Assembly: GCA_003344405.1 (NCBI GenBank)
Contig: NOWV01000085.1
Span: 1-64,000 of the forward strand
Length of the DNA: 64,000 bases
Source: Trichoplax sp. H2
Taxonomy: Eukaryota > Placozoa > Uniplacotomia > Trichoplacea
Reading direction: 5' to 3'
The notes under the pieces are model-generated. The model was not told the DNA's origin. It saw only the letters and a program-made list of their open reading frames with translations, and did not search any database. The first letter of the stretch is position 1, and each line of letters begins with the position of its first letter. Both the position numbers and the translations under genes were made by a program. Shown here piece by piece: positions 26,709 to 44,635 of the stretch.

Positions 26709-28270
26709 TAGTACAGTGAAATTGCAATGAGCGCGTAGTCGCTATTTATAATGCGGTTGTTACGAATTAAAGATTGCATAGATAAAATTCAATGAAGGAA
26801 TATAAACTTATAATACCGTACAGTGTACGTATTATCACTATTATCATAATGAATAGCTTTGAGATTATGACCTTATGTCCTCACTTTTAAGATTACAAAA
26901 AATTTCTACACATCGATGTGAGAACGATCGTCAGGGTATCAAATTGTGATTTATGCAGAAGAATCTGCCATATTACGTTTTTGATCTGGTCATGCTAGAT
27001 CTACCAATTGGCTATTGAGTTGTACTTAGATTTAGAAATTAGAATAATAATACAGTGTGTAGCTACAGTTTTAGGTTTAGTATAAATTTGCTGCAAATAT
27101 AGTGGTAGGTTTAGCTTTCTGATGATTCCATCTTGGTTCATTAGATTGTATCAGGGATTTAAAATGTAAATATCTGGTTGCAGGACGACCTTTGTTTAAC
27201 GATACAAATGTCTTATTCTCCATCGGAAAATTGATTTATTAAAATTTTAGAATAATTGAAATGTCGACTTTTTCTCAACCCTTTGATGTGACACAGAATT
27301 GTCAGTATTATTAGCTACAGAGACTTACAGTACTACTCATCGAGAGATTTGCAATATGAACAAAACCCTGTTGATAGTCTTACATCTGCTTCTGTAAGTT
27401 CTTTAGTTGTAGCGTACTAACTTTACACTGCTATAACTTGGTGCTATATAAAATATTCATAGTTTTATAATTCATCATATTAACTCGACTAATTGCTCAA
27501 CATTCTATCAAAAGAAAGTCCTATTGCAAACAAATGGAATAGAAGAGAATTAGGTAGAAAACTACTTTCTTATAAAGTCCGATAACATAATGGCTTAAGA
27601 TTTATTCAATGCTTGATTACATAATTTATATTATCCACGATTATTACAGGATTTAGTAGTAATAAGCACATTATTCTTGTTATATTAATAATTATGAAAC
27701 GGTAGACATAATTAGCCGCATGCTAAAGTTATAAATAATGTTCCATCAATGATTTCCGAGACATTTTTCAGCCAATACGATACACGCATGATAGCTATTA
27801 CGTGATAATTCGAGAATGTTATGACAGCATAATATACAAAAGGAATATCTACGGGATTCTTCGCAAAATTGCTTAGCATATTAAGTTAGTGATACGACTG
27901 TCAATAATATAAATCACATGCTTGAATATGAAGATCTAACTAATAGTCTACATCGGCTAAATCTTGCTTGATGGATTCAAAGACGTGTATAGTCTTTGAA
28001 AGCCATTTTTTAACTGATTTCAATTCCAGTTATCGGTAAATTGTACCTTTTACTTCGACAGAAATTAATATCTGATCAATATCTTTGGTAAAAGCAATAG
28101 CGCATGTATAGTATTAGCCTATCTTAGTAAACCGTCTATTCGTTAGAAATATACGAGTCTATTCTATACACTACTACTACAAACGAATGCTTCGTCATCT
28201 ATCTTGCCATTCCATCGGGTTATGGTAAAATAATCGTTTGTATTTTGATAGTAAAAGCAATTTTTAGCCT
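26709..28270. other. Convergent gap UBE2G2/SDR, one possible exon
   Basis: AT-rich. An open segment at about 27316-27396 on the plus strand, between an AG and a GTAAGT, reads YRDLQYYSSRDLQYEQNP and onward. It looks exon-like, but I found no partner exons and do not recognise a family. Nothing else is supported. Confidence 0.35.
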
Positions 28271-31200
28271 TTAATTTTCTTCAACAAATTTTAAGCTTTC
28301 CTCGCTTAAGTACTCTTTAAGTAATCCGATAGTATAGTCCCATAATTTTTGCTGTTGTCCTGTGTTTCTAATTGATCAAGAAGATAGAAGAGAAAAAGAG
28401 AATTATTGAAATATTTCAAAAGCTAGCACATTGTCAGCATTGCAATTGGTATCGCCGATGTTACGCGTGTACATTACCTAGATAGCTTCGATGTTGCAAC
28501 ACATTTACGATCTGAGATATAAATGCCACTGCACCCTTTAAAAGCTGGAGAAACGGCTGCTATAATAGCGGAACTTGCACCGTCTTTACAATCCTTCATC
28601 ATACCTTAATGATAAAAGAGAGGCAGTGAATTTATTGTACTATATTTAGTCAATTTAAATCAAATGAGCTTTACTATTGAATTTTGCAAACATTTTAAAA
28701 TTACATAATACCAATAACGTTCAGACTATTAAGCTAAATTATAAAGTAAATAAATTTACCAATTCCTTTTAACACATTGTCAAAATTTCGCCAGAGGAAT
28801 GAATCTTGAAAGTTGCGATTAATTTCTGTTGCAACCTGGTGTAATATCAATCATATTAACACAAATGAACGACTATGGGATACAATAAAGCTAAAAATAC
28901 TTTGACTTCGCAATAGAAGATTATCAATATTTAAAAAGAAATTGCTACTCCAACTTTTATGGAAGGTAATGAAACTTATTAAATACTTGCAAATGACTCT
29001 GATAAATATAATAAGTATCAGTAATTACTAAATTATACAAAAGATTATTAAATAGTATACATTAAATGCTTTCAAATGATTAAAGAGACGTCGATCAATA
29101 ATTTATAATAAGCAATTATCTTAAGTTTCACGTAAGGTAACTAAGTATATGAAGCAACTCAATTAGAAGAGAAGGTTATTAACAGGTTAAAAACAAGTAG
29201 TTATCAAAGTATACGAAAGATGACTAGATATATTAAGTACTTGCCACTCGCAAGAGAGTATTCTAGATAGTAAACTAAATATAGGCATACTGCATAGATG
29301 TATAGAAACTTCTAACATGCGGGTAATTTCTACTGTAAACTGATATCACATTTATCGTCATGGTTTATGCAAAAAGTAAATAATCAACTCTATATATTCA
29401 CAAAGTAGAAAACGGTAAAAAATTAAATCTCGGTAAACACGAGTAAATGCAGAACATTAAGGGTTCTCAATTCGTTGGTAAAGTAATGATATTTTTATTG
29501 CAGAGTAAGTATTATTCTATAGATATGCTGTGAGAAATTACTTTTTATTATTAACTACTGTAAAGTAGATTTCCGATACTTGAAGATGCAATTATACTAA
29601 GTTTACTTACTACGCCTGGATGAACAGATAATATCCCAATGTTACTTCCTGTTATTTTTTGTTGTAATGAAAACATGAACATAATCTACAAAATCGATTT
29701 CAAGCAATTAAGAGTTCTTAATAAGAAATATTTGATTAAAAGCTTTAAACTTTAATTTCAACCATAATATAAAACAGTAACTTACTTGAAAGAGCTTAGA
29801 ATTACTATACATTTGTATTCGTGAGTAGGATTTATTGCCCTGAACATTATTAAAATCTAATTTTCCCATTGAATGAGCGAGCGATGATACTTGAACTATT
29901 CGAATATCTTCACCACTCTTATTCATTATTGGAAGTAACTCAAGTGCTATTAAGCAGTGGCCTAAATAATTGATCTAGTAGGATAGATAAAGAGTTTACC
30001 AAGAGAATATGTTTATCCTTTTTATAATGACAATGTAGAGTAGCTCTGTAGTAGATGGGCCATAAGCTTTAGCATAAAATTTAATGGAGACTTACCTGAA
30101 AATGTCTTTCATACCCATCTTCTGTATAACCTAGAATGATCAATGGTGCATAATTACGCTATAAATCAATTATTCAATTTCATAGAACGGTTATATTATT
30201 TGAAAGCCATTACACTTAACTTAATATAATTGATAACATATAAAATAAATCAATTTTTTAGAATCATATAATGATAATTGACCGATACTACAATTTTAAT
30301 ATACTGATGTCTAACGAGCATCACAAATACTTTATATTGGTGTAAAGCGATTATATATGTTAGACTGTCTATAACAAAGAAATCTCTTTTAATCTAAATT
30401 TAGATGCAGTGAAAGTTACCTTGAGAAGCATTACCAATACCAGCATTGCATATTAATAGCTGAATTGGCTTGTCTAAAGACTTGACATCTTCAATAAATT
30501 TATAAATAGATCTTAACGAGCTCAAATCCAAGGGCATAAACTGTAATTTCAGTTCCTGAAATTCTTCCTCTATTCAGTTGTAAATAATATAAATAGATTA
30601 TAAATTAAGGCTTTAGATAGTTTAAAAATTTCATATGATGGATTCACCGGTCAAATTATAAGATAGAAATTATTTGAAATCATCGATATGTTTTACATTA
30701 TTGTAAAGTAGAATAGATTTTTTAAATTTGCCTTCATTATTGTTTTCCCAAAGAGATTTATGTTCCAGCTGAAGGTTTTCAATTGCCTAACATTCAAATT
30801 AGATTTTAATAACAAATAAGCGATTAAAGATGTCCTCTATATTGCCATGTAGATCGACAATGAAATTATTATTTGTGCAATAAAAAATTTGATCAAATTC
30901 ATGATGCAACTTGACAATATTCTATATATATTATTATTAACAGAATATGTGCACTTTGGAATATTGTGAGAGTTAGTATATGACAAGGCTGAGTATCATT
31001 ATGACCAATCTTAAGGGGAAAAATCGGTCTTAGGGAGGCCATAACATATATATATACATAAAATACGTCTATTTTGTATAATCAATAGAGATTAAAAATC
31101 AAATAGCGGTGTACCGTGTACAATACACGTTTGGCTTGGATGTTTAATGTGAATAAGTAATCGAATAACTACATTTAAAAAATACCTCTATAATAGATGT

Positions 31201-34200
31201 TTAACATGAATTAATACTCCGATAACAAAATATGATACATATATATTGAATACCTATTTGGGATATTTAACATGACTTAACAATCGAATAAAACTAATAT
31301 TTATAACATTCGTCCACTTTTGGATATATAGCTTACATTAGTACTCGTATGTGATAAGATTAAATATTAACCCACGTTGTATAAAATGTGTTTATTTATA
31401 TACTTAAAGTGAATTAATAATCAAATAGCGATGTATCACATACCGCATAATATACAATATTCTCGTATGCTACGCCTACTCTGGAAAATATATAACGTGT
31501 ATTAGTATACGTACTAAACTATTAAGATTGCTTGGCAATATATATAATATACTCCCACACTAGATATTTAATATACTACGTATTTAGTGATGACTAAAGA
31601 TTAAATAATTATAATAACTAACATTTAAATTTATGTTCCATATAGAACAAAACACGACTATATTTAGAGTCGTCTTCCTCACTAGAATAACTGATTAATA
31701 TTTTTATTCGCTACAAAATGGCCATTGACTCATCATGACATTTTTACTCATTGTTCCTAATTTGAACTTTGATCATGGACTAGGTATAAATATTGAGCTT
31801 TAAGTGAAACCAGATGTGCATCTTGATTTATAATTAGCCCCATAAGAAAAATAAGCATGCAAAAAGCTTTTCCTTATTGTCCTCGAGAACAGTAGCGATG
31901 ATGAAAGAATGAATAAAATAATAATCATCTGTAAATAGCAGGGTTGTTCAAGATGAAATACATAGCTCTAACTCATAATTAATGGCCAAGTTCAAATTTT
32001 GTCGATTTAAACTTGTTAAAATCATCATCTACAGACTTTATATCAAGCCATTCACGCTTATTATTTCTAATTTAAATCGATAAATACTTTTATAGTCCTA
32101 TATATAAATTTATCACCTTATTCGTAGATATATTTCCAATGTATTAAAGCAAAAGTTGATACAATTTAAGACAAAAATTGAAATTCGATTCATAAAAAAG
32201 CTACAAATCGAGGGCTTAATAGTGAGAGCAAATAGAAAACAAGCTACAATGAAGCCATCCGAATTTATTGAAAACTAAGTTATTAACTTGCTACATCGAA
32301 TAAAGATTACGGTATGTTACGATGAAGAAATTAGAGCTGTTGAAAATAAGCTAGGGCAAGAAAGACGTAAATTGAATCTGTTCATAACTAGAGTCTCTAG
32401 GCAACTACAGTAGTAGTTGGTTAATTTATTACAAGAAATAGAGACCGTGTTATAATAATGTAAACTAAAGCCATTGGAAATAAATTAGGATAAGAATTAG
32501 AAGACGTACTATAAAGCTATTAAGGTTACCCATAAATCAAGAAATAAACAACGGGATATGAGGTAATTAAAGCGTTAAAAAATGATAAACAAAAATTATC
32601 AAAATAGGAAAATCAGTTATTACGCTTAAAGAAGTAGCACTGAAAAGCTAATTTGTTGAAGGATAAATACTCGTATGTATAAATTCGTAATATCGCGAAA
32701 TTAATCTCGATAGTGGTTAGTCTATAAGATATGCGTAATCATGCCGCACAATTAATTGCAAATCCAAATGATGAATGAAAGTTTCCCCCAAAAAAATCAA
32801 TATTTATATAGAATCAGTGATAGATGATAAGGTAGTTAACTTTAAATGAAATGATGAAAGTATGTTTACCAATAATAAAATAGATTTAATTCAGTCGGTA
32901 CAATATCAATATCCATTTGAATACTACCTGATGAAATAGATAAAAATTGAAACAACACTAGACAACTGCAGAATCATTTTTTGCAATAATCTTACTAGAA
33001 ATAGTGTATTATAAGGCTAATCTATCTATAAAGGAATATTTGTTATTCTTAATATCAAATGAAAGGTGTAATTTAAAGCGAAGTGAAATTCTCCTCTTGG
33101 GTAGATAAATTATAATAGATAGGAATAAGGTATGTCTACAATGAAGAGACCAATGAATAGTTCACAACTTCAATTTTGATTAGATCAAGAAACAATGAAA
33201 TAATCAAGGCTGTAATGAATAATTGTTCTTAATGGTTTGATCAACATGGAATCGGCAGTTATAGAAAAAAAAGCTTATGGTGGATGACCTGCAGCGATGT
33301 TGTTTTAAATCCTATTTTCAGTCTAAAATCAGAGAATACACGATTCGCTATGCGTATTAATGACGATATAATCACAAGGTTGGTCTTGCTTTCCCATTTA
33401 TGCGAAGCTAAATTCGATAGTCATGAAATTGACCTAAGTCATCTCGAGCTTCTTCGACCGTATACAAAATGCATTACTAAACACTTGGAATTTATAATCT
33501 ACTGGATTTATCTATTAATTGGCTGTGAAATAAATTACTATCCATTTCGATCCAATATCACTATTTCAATCATTTGGAGACTATTTTTTCTTTAGTCGAT
33601 GTTCAAATGGTTTACAACATTTCGAACTTGAAGCTAGGGGATCGGATATTTGCACACCTTTTCTTTTTCTAAATCGTAAACTGTCTTGGATTCAAAATTA
33701 GAGAATGGGCATAAGATTAGGCGTTCATTAACAGCTTTAACTATTTGGCTAGCTAGATCGCAAAAAATTATAGTTGTGGTACAAACTATTCCCCATTCAT
33801 AAGCTAATTTGATATTTTAATAGTAGCAGGCATTTATTGAAGACTTAAAGACTTATTATGCGATCGTGTAGATCAGAAAATAAATATGGTAGAGCAGCGT
33901 TCAGTTTACGTATATCGTATTATCGGAGTAAATAACTTAGTCTGTGTGCTTATACATATAGCACACATCGATGTGTTTAAGTTTAATAACTTCAGGTATT
34001 ACCATACTATTATGCGTGATGATCTTATAGCCTTATTACCGAGTGGTTCTATTCTTGCTAATTATTAGAAAGGTGGAGAATGAAAGATACCTCGAATGAA
34101 ATTATTGTAATCTACTCAAATATAGGCAGATATTCACTCCCACAATAGTATCGAACTTATAGATAGGTTTAATGTGCCAAGTGCTGCAATTTAAAAAATG

Positions 34201-34636
34201 CATAAACACATTCAATATCTCTTTTTCAGTACTAGTGTTAATAATTATTCTAACTTATCAGCCATTAGCCAGATAGACGATAACGCACATCGAATAAAAA
34301 TTTAGAACATAGATACAGATATGCGCATTGCATCTTTACTATGGTTCTTGCATACCAATCTTACTACTAAACAGTTATAATTTTACCAGACGTTGACGCA
34401 TATAAAGAATAAAGCCTGTGAAGCAATAATGATTGTACTTAGCTCTAACGTAGAGAATTCGTTACCTCTTTAGCACTTTCTTGAGACCGACATGCCAAAA
34501 TTACTGTAGCACCCATTCGAGCCAAAGCTAGAGTAATCCCATAGCCGATACCGCGGTTTGCACCAGTTACGATTGCCGTTACATTATTTAAGGAAATGTT
34601 TTCAGGTAAGGACAATTTGGTTGCTTTATTACCCAT
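28271..34636 (-). CDS. Short-chain dehydrogenase, WWOX/retinol dehydrogenase-like
   Basis: A classical SDR oxidoreductase. Exons (minus): 34450-34636 (start at 34636), 30420-30569, 30096-30130, 29786-29974, 29611-29685, 28760-28835, 28478-28604 and 28271-28367. All are phase compatible, giving 311 codons. Landmarks: Rossmann TGANRGIG (about residues 25-32), ACRSQESA as in WWOX and retinol dehydrogenases, PLDLSSL, the NAG motif (LICNAGIG), NYLGH, catalytic Ser in VQVSS, catalytic Tyr/Lys in YSNSK, and VHPGV. The spacing between NAG and the NYLGH motif matches the SDR domain of WWOX without gaps (remembered comparison), but no WW domain is encoded in front. The substrate cannot be told; retinoid or steroid are family guesses. 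Intron 1 is about 3.9 kb and holds degenerate repeats and a decayed coding-like stretch; the first donor is a weak GTTAGA. Confidence 0.92.
31080..31610. repeat. Degenerate AT-rich tandem repeat in SDR intron 1
   Basis: A variable unit of roughly 70-90 bases recurs: (g)gatgtttaatgtgaa, then taatcgaataa, then an AT-rich stretch ending near taaaatacctct or similar. Clear restarts are near 31138, 31197, 31260, 31323 and 31400. The copies are well diverged. Confidence 0.55.
32235..33600 (+). pseudogene. Decayed coding-like stretch of unknown origin
   Basis: I do not recognise the source. Read on the plus strand from 32261, the translation looks like a Lys/Glu/Gln-rich coiled coil (EEIRAVENKLGQERR; QEIETVL) but is interrupted mostly by TAA and TAG at places where Gln would suit (for example QLQ**LVNLLQ). 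After a frame change at about 32560 it continues (EVIKALKNDKQKLSK, then ENQLLRLKK) with further TAA/TAG and two TGA. An uninterrupted 103-codon segment follows at 33284-33595. The pattern suggests an old gene or retrocopy eroded by C-to-T changes, sitting inside the first intron of the SDR gene on the opposite strand. Chance cannot be excluded in AT-rich DNA. Confidence 0.35.
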
Positions 34637-37084
34637 AGTCTACCTATTAGTTGAATATTATGCCTTAAAAGTAATTAATCGGCTTAACGTTGAAAACGTA
34701 GAGAAATAATTCAGCGAAAAATGGGATAGATAATAATGGAGGAAAGTAGTTAGCAGGTTTATTAATGGTGACTACATCGACTGCACAATACTGTTTGCAA
34801 CTGTCTACTCGTATAAATAGTCTAAGTTTTTATATAATAGAAAAACATAATCGAACTTCTATGTATGGAATGGCGTAGAAAATAAATCAAATTACGATGA
34901 GTTAGGTGGGGCTGTCTCCATGACTTCGTCAGGTGTGTTTAATTGACCTTTTGTTGATGTGGGAAGAAAATCTATGAGTGTATAATGATAATAATAATAA
35001 CAAGCATAAATATCAACATTGAAGATGGCCAATAAAATCTATAGTAACAGCTAGCTGTAGAGCTTAATGACAATGATAAAAAATTCAATAGATATTGGTA
35101 ATCTCGAAAATAAGAATTTAAAGACTCATCAGAGTGCTGGATACGCTTAAATACCAAAAATAGCTTTTAAAAGTTGCCGATGTAAATCTTTCTATTTGTA
35201 GTGGAAGTTCTCCTTGCGTTTAATCTAGATTTCATACAGCGTAATCTTAAATTGTTCAGAGTAATCTTGATCCTTTTACTTAGTCGTTAGGATATCATTA
35301 CCGTCCCTTAATGACGTACAATCGTAGATTCTCAATATGTCTTAGGTCGATTTTCTCTCTAATCTTAATCTAATTTTCTTATGATATGCATTGCACCTGC
35401 CAGGCTTGTACTGTAGGCAGGGATACCAATACATGGACCTAACTCCAAGTTTTTACAAAAATAAGATCACTCTTATTTAAATATTAGTCGATCCTTCGCG
35501 TACTATATTTTGTATCTTTTACTTTGTATTATCTACACTGCACGATGTTCGCACATTGTACGCTCGCGCAGAATATTTTAAAATTTTAATGTAAACTTTA
35601 ACCGTATACAGAATAATAGCATTATTTCTTTAGAGGTTAACCCCTAAAGTCGATAGCATCTTTAAAGAAATGTTTTCTATTTTTACGATTAGGGATCTAG
35701 ATAAATTCTAAATTCTATATAGATTATTAATTAGCTAAACTATTTATTTTTAGTTGTACTTGCTGTACACTGTGCAATGTTAACGTAGTTAAAAGTACTA
35801 CGATGTAACACAGATACCACATCAATTTGCAGACTGTTTTCATTTTTGTAAATCTAGAATTCAAATAAACTAATTACTATCAGCTATACTGTACAGTACA
35901 GTAAACAGTTATTAAGATAAGCATCTTCAAAGTAATAGAAAGTAAAGTAAAACGCTTATACATCGTCATTTCCGCAGATACATAAATATTGTTAACAATT
36001 AATATAAATATCAAAAATCGTGCTGTAGAGTATCGTAATTTGCATGAAATGATTACATTAATAGCATTAATAAATAGCCGAGACAAATATTTTATAATTA
36101 TGATAAACGTAAAGTAAATTGAAAGTTGGTAATATCTTGCTCATTAAGAGATACTGCCATCATGTTTCATTTCGTTCCATGCGGTTAGGTTTACGAAAGT
36201 AATAAATTTCAATATGATACGCAAGAAAGACCAACTAGTATAAGTTAAAAGTTCAATTTGTTTATAACAAAGATAATACAGCCGATGAGCAAGTCAAGTT
36301 AATCAAATTAAATCATAACGCATCAAGAATTAGCATAAATAGGCAATTTTATCCAGATATATAGATAAAACTTCCCAGTCACATAAGCAAAATTAGAGTT
36401 TACAGTATAAGCGATCTGAAAAAATTAGCACAATGTTAAATTTGTTAATAAAGCATATATTACAATATGGTACAGTACCATACAGAAGAATACAAGTCGA
36501 TCTCTGAACTGTAATTTAATATCTCTGGTATAATCAACGCTATAATAAGAATTATCTATTTCATAGATAACTATATGGCGACCAACTGTAATCATATCAA
36601 TGAAATCTCACAGCAACCAAAGTTATCGAGGCAGACTTAACAAAAACAAATTAACTTTTTTTCTGTTATACTATCGAACTGTAGCAGTATAAATTTTCTA
36701 AATTTATTGTTGGCTAACAGTTTTTGTTGCTTTATACTGGATTCAGTTATCTTAAAGTAACGAATATTCTATAGTATTTGAAATTGCATTGACCAACTTG
36801 TTGCAATTATAAAAGGAAGACCAATGACAAGATCCTCTTTGTCGCATTGCGCTATCAATCATCTATGTCAGGTTAATAGTAAAATGTACAATCTACGCAA
36901 ATTGTATCGGGAACTACGGCGCAATATCAGTAATTAGTTTGACGGATTAATCAAAATCGAGACACCACATCGGTGGTGAATATTACAACATGATATTTGT
37001 CGAGAGTAATAAAACAACGAAAGTTAAAAGTGCAGGATCTCTCATCTATTCGATCCTGTAGCGTCCATCCTAAAAAGGCAATCT
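34637..37084. other. Intergenic between SDR and MAP3K genes
   Basis: It holds the 5' flank of the SDR gene and the 3' flank of the kinase gene; both are on the minus strand. I see no exon or RNA gene. A short ACTGT/ACAGT palindrome (actgtacagtacagt) occurs at 35887-35901. Confidence 0.5.
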
Positions 37085-41516
<4,432 letters not shown>

Positions 41517-42267
41517 AGTTTCATCGACGTGCGCGGGGCAGATATGTGTACATACAAGTCCACGGTCAGTACCAACTCGATTTGTAAATTAAACTCCAGG
41601 GGCTATTAATATTGAATGGAAAGGAAGGAATAATCTATACAAGCACGAGAAATGATCGATCGTCTAAAAATATCTTGATTTCCTTATAGCGATAGCTATC
41701 TAAAAGGAAGAAGATAAAAAACAACAAAAACAATAACAATCAATTGAAGGATCCTTTGAAAAAGAAAAAGATCCAAGATAGATGATATTATTATATTTAT
41801 TTTTTTAAAGTGGTTGCGGGTAGACGATCAGTTATGTGGTTATAATCCGTTACGTCTCCTTTTTTTGTGCCTTGTAAACTACGATCACGTACTCTATATT
41901 GGTTTACTCGTTTATCATGTCTGTTCTCCAGTATTGCCAACAACGACTATCCTACTTTGAAGCTACTATCGTTCGTCGATAAAACACTTGAAAAGCTCTT
42001 GACCGAACTACAATCAAAAACTTACCGCACTTTTGTATCAAACTGCTGGTGTCCAAATCCAATGGAAATTAGATCCTCAAGCAATGTTTTTCGATCTTTT
42101 GCAAGGAAGAACAAATTGCTCAATCCAATTGGACTATGACTGAGAAAATGAAGATTTTTAAATAGACTGGTTGAAGATGTGCCAACTTGCCCGAACAGCA
42201 AATAGTCAATGAACGTTGTTGAGCACGGGAGACTTTTTGCGTTAGAGTCTGTCCGCTGAACGTTACA

Positions 42268-42347
42268 CTACAGTACGATGTACTGTACACTCTACAGCGT
42301 CGACCATACTGTACAGTACTGTACAGTACTGACATGACAGTACAGTG
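42268..42347. repeat. ACAGT/ACTGT palindromic array
   Basis: Alternating cagtac and gtactg units, including actgtacagtactgtacagt at 42309 onward; self-complementary over most of its length. Confidence 0.85.
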
Positions 42348-42657
42348 AGAACTTTTCCCTTTAAGTCTGTGGCGCATTCAACCCTATTGTCAACAACTCT
42401 ACGACTGCTAGCAACCAGTAAAATGACTGTAATTGAATACGCCTGAAGACGTCCCTTTTCATTTTCATTTATTTATTGGAAGTCCTAGCTACTGTATTTT
42501 CTGTAACCGTAGCTACTGATTGAACTGGATTATTACAGTATTGTAGCTATTGAATAATGGAACAGTACAGTAGTAGGAAAAGAAAAGTGGATTTGCATAG
42601 TAATATTGAAAGGATATTCCCACGTCAGGTCTACTGTATTCCCACTGCATAACGCAT

Positions 42658-42807
42658 TACTGTACTGTACACTACTGTACAGTACAGTACTGTACAGTGT
42701 ACAGTAGTGTAGAACTGTCAACGCACAGTGTACAGTACAGCATGCTACGGTGTAACGTACTGTGAGTTACAGTAGAAAGTATTGTACGGTACAGTAGTAC
42801 CGTACCG
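42658..42807. repeat. ACAGT/ACTGT palindromic array
   Basis: Starts tactgtactgtacactactg and continues with mixed ACAGT/ACTGT units and cgtac variants. It is the longest such stretch in the right half of the window. Confidence 0.85.
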
Positions 42808-43605
42808 AACTAGGAAGAGCATGATGTAATCATCTCGATCATACGGCATTATTGACCGAGCCTACAGTATAGGATGTCCGCAATGTAGGGAGATCCTTGG
42901 CTTGGCCAGGTATCGTCCTTCCAATGAAGGACTTCTAGGAGAATTCTAAAACTCCTTGTTCGGATGAACAGACTACGTAGAATAATCTGCTGTTCCTTCT
43001 GGAATTTTCGCTACAATCGACTCTTTCATTCAATGAGTGAGTACTGGAGTCTTCTACCATAGACTATTGTGCTGGACTACTAAAAAAAAACGAATACCTT
43101 CCGGTACTACAGTACCCATTCACTAGCACGATAGCAAGTCATTTGACTGCCGAAAAGTAATCGATCAACAGTGTCCAATGTCTATCTGTCACATAAGGGC
43201 AACTACAGTCAAAAAAAAGAGGTTCGGTTTTTTTGTTTATTTAAATACTGTAGATATGTCATCGAGAGAGAATCGTACGAGTGCTGCAATTAAAGGTCAG
43301 CAGAAATCCTCCATTGACCTCCAATCAAGTCTGTACTGACATATTGTTCCCATTCTATATATAGGTAAAACGTAGGATACATCTGATAGCTGAAGTACAG
43401 TACAATTAGAACGTATTAACGTAGCACAGTAATGTATCGTTTCAGACATACTAACGTTTCAGTGAATCTTTTTCACCACTTTTTTCATGTCTTCCCTTTA
43501 AGTCGTCTTTAAATTACCAAACGTACACAACGCTAATGACTATTGAGGATAGGAGAACGAAAGCGCGCAGTCAGCAAAATTTCATCTTGAACAAGAGAAA
43601 AGAAG

Positions 43606-43670
43606 CTACAGTACAGTATGACTCTACAGTACAGTATGATTCTACCCTACAGTACAGTACAGTACTGTAA
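43606..43670. repeat. ACAGT array
   Basis: Three runs of tacagtacagta separated by short spacers, ending in agtacagtactgtaacg. Confidence 0.85.
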
Positions 43671-43856
43671 CGTAGCTACTACGGTATTGTATTGTACCCA
43701 CTGGATAGGCTATTCCGTCCGGCGGTATTTTAACCGCGGCATATTGACCGTGTTGGAGCTACGATACAACTCAGGCCTAGGGATGGAACGAAAGCAAGAA
43801 CTAAGCGCATACTGTACTGTATACAGTTGTACACAGGAACTTGCAAGACTAATAGT

Positions 43857-43932
43857 GAAACTGTGAATAGATGTGGAACCTGCAACTAGTAAGACATTAC
43901 AAGTTGCTGGTTTCGCATCTATTCACAGTTTA
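43857..43932. repeat. Long hairpin, 35-base arms, 6-base loop
   Basis: The left arm (43857-43891) starts gaaactgtgaatagatg and ends gcaactagta. The right arm (43898-43932) is its reverse complement at about 30 of 35 positions, and the loop is agacat. It could be a miniature inverted-repeat element, a cruciform-forming site or a small-RNA precursor. I found no flanking direct repeat that would prove transposition. Confidence 0.85.
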
Positions 43933-44635
43933 CTGTATGCAACCATTTAGTAGTTCATGGTAGTACTAATGTACCGCATTCACTACATACTGTACATAGT
44001 TGTAGAAAAGCATGGACGATAAAGAATAATACTCCATGGCAAAACCAGTAACTACTCCACTACAATCGTGGAAAGACCAGTAGAATGATCGGTGCCGCCA
44101 CTAGGGTTTCTCGTCCGCACACTTTTGGTGGTGTCCCACTGTCCCATTGTCCGTATGTTAGAGCAGTCCATCAGGACGAAGATCATCATAGTACTTACTA
44201 TGCGGTAAACACTATGTTTTAAGTAGATACACTGGACATATTGAGTGATGACGAGCACTCTGTCTGTTTCTCTTTCTTTGCTAGAAGTTCCTCTTTTACG
44301 GATCCAAAAATGTCAAATTTGAAGGACCCTGGTATCAGGGACTACTAAATAGAAAGAGATGCGACAGGAAATGACCACAGTACAAAATAATGTGCTAGCT
44401 TATCGTTTTTTCGGTCATTCTACTCTACGCTACCGATGAAACCGTCCACCATACCTGCACCAAACCAACTTTGCAGGCTAATAGCAGCTTACAGTACTGT
44501 ACAGCTTTGAGGTATCATACACATACTCCATCATTGTATGGAGTCTGCTCACGCAGTCTCCTTAGCAACTTAGTTCAAGCTAAAGCAAATATCGGACAAG
44601 AGACCCACAACTGCAAACAGCCTGCAACGATCAAA

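Larger units (their letters stand above)
41517..44635. other. Repeat-rich divergent intergenic region
   Basis: It lies between the kinase start (minus) and the LSM5 start (plus). It contains three palindromic ACAGT/ACTGT segments and one long hairpin, listed separately. The open frames here overlap repeats and show no family resemblance. Confidence 0.5.

Noticed and set aside
32235-32780. Alternative genetic code with TAA/TAG read as Gln
   Set aside because: All confirmed genes in the window use TAA, TAG or TGA as ordinary stops (for example TBP TAA, MAP3K TAG, UBE2G2 TGA), so decay is the simpler reading.
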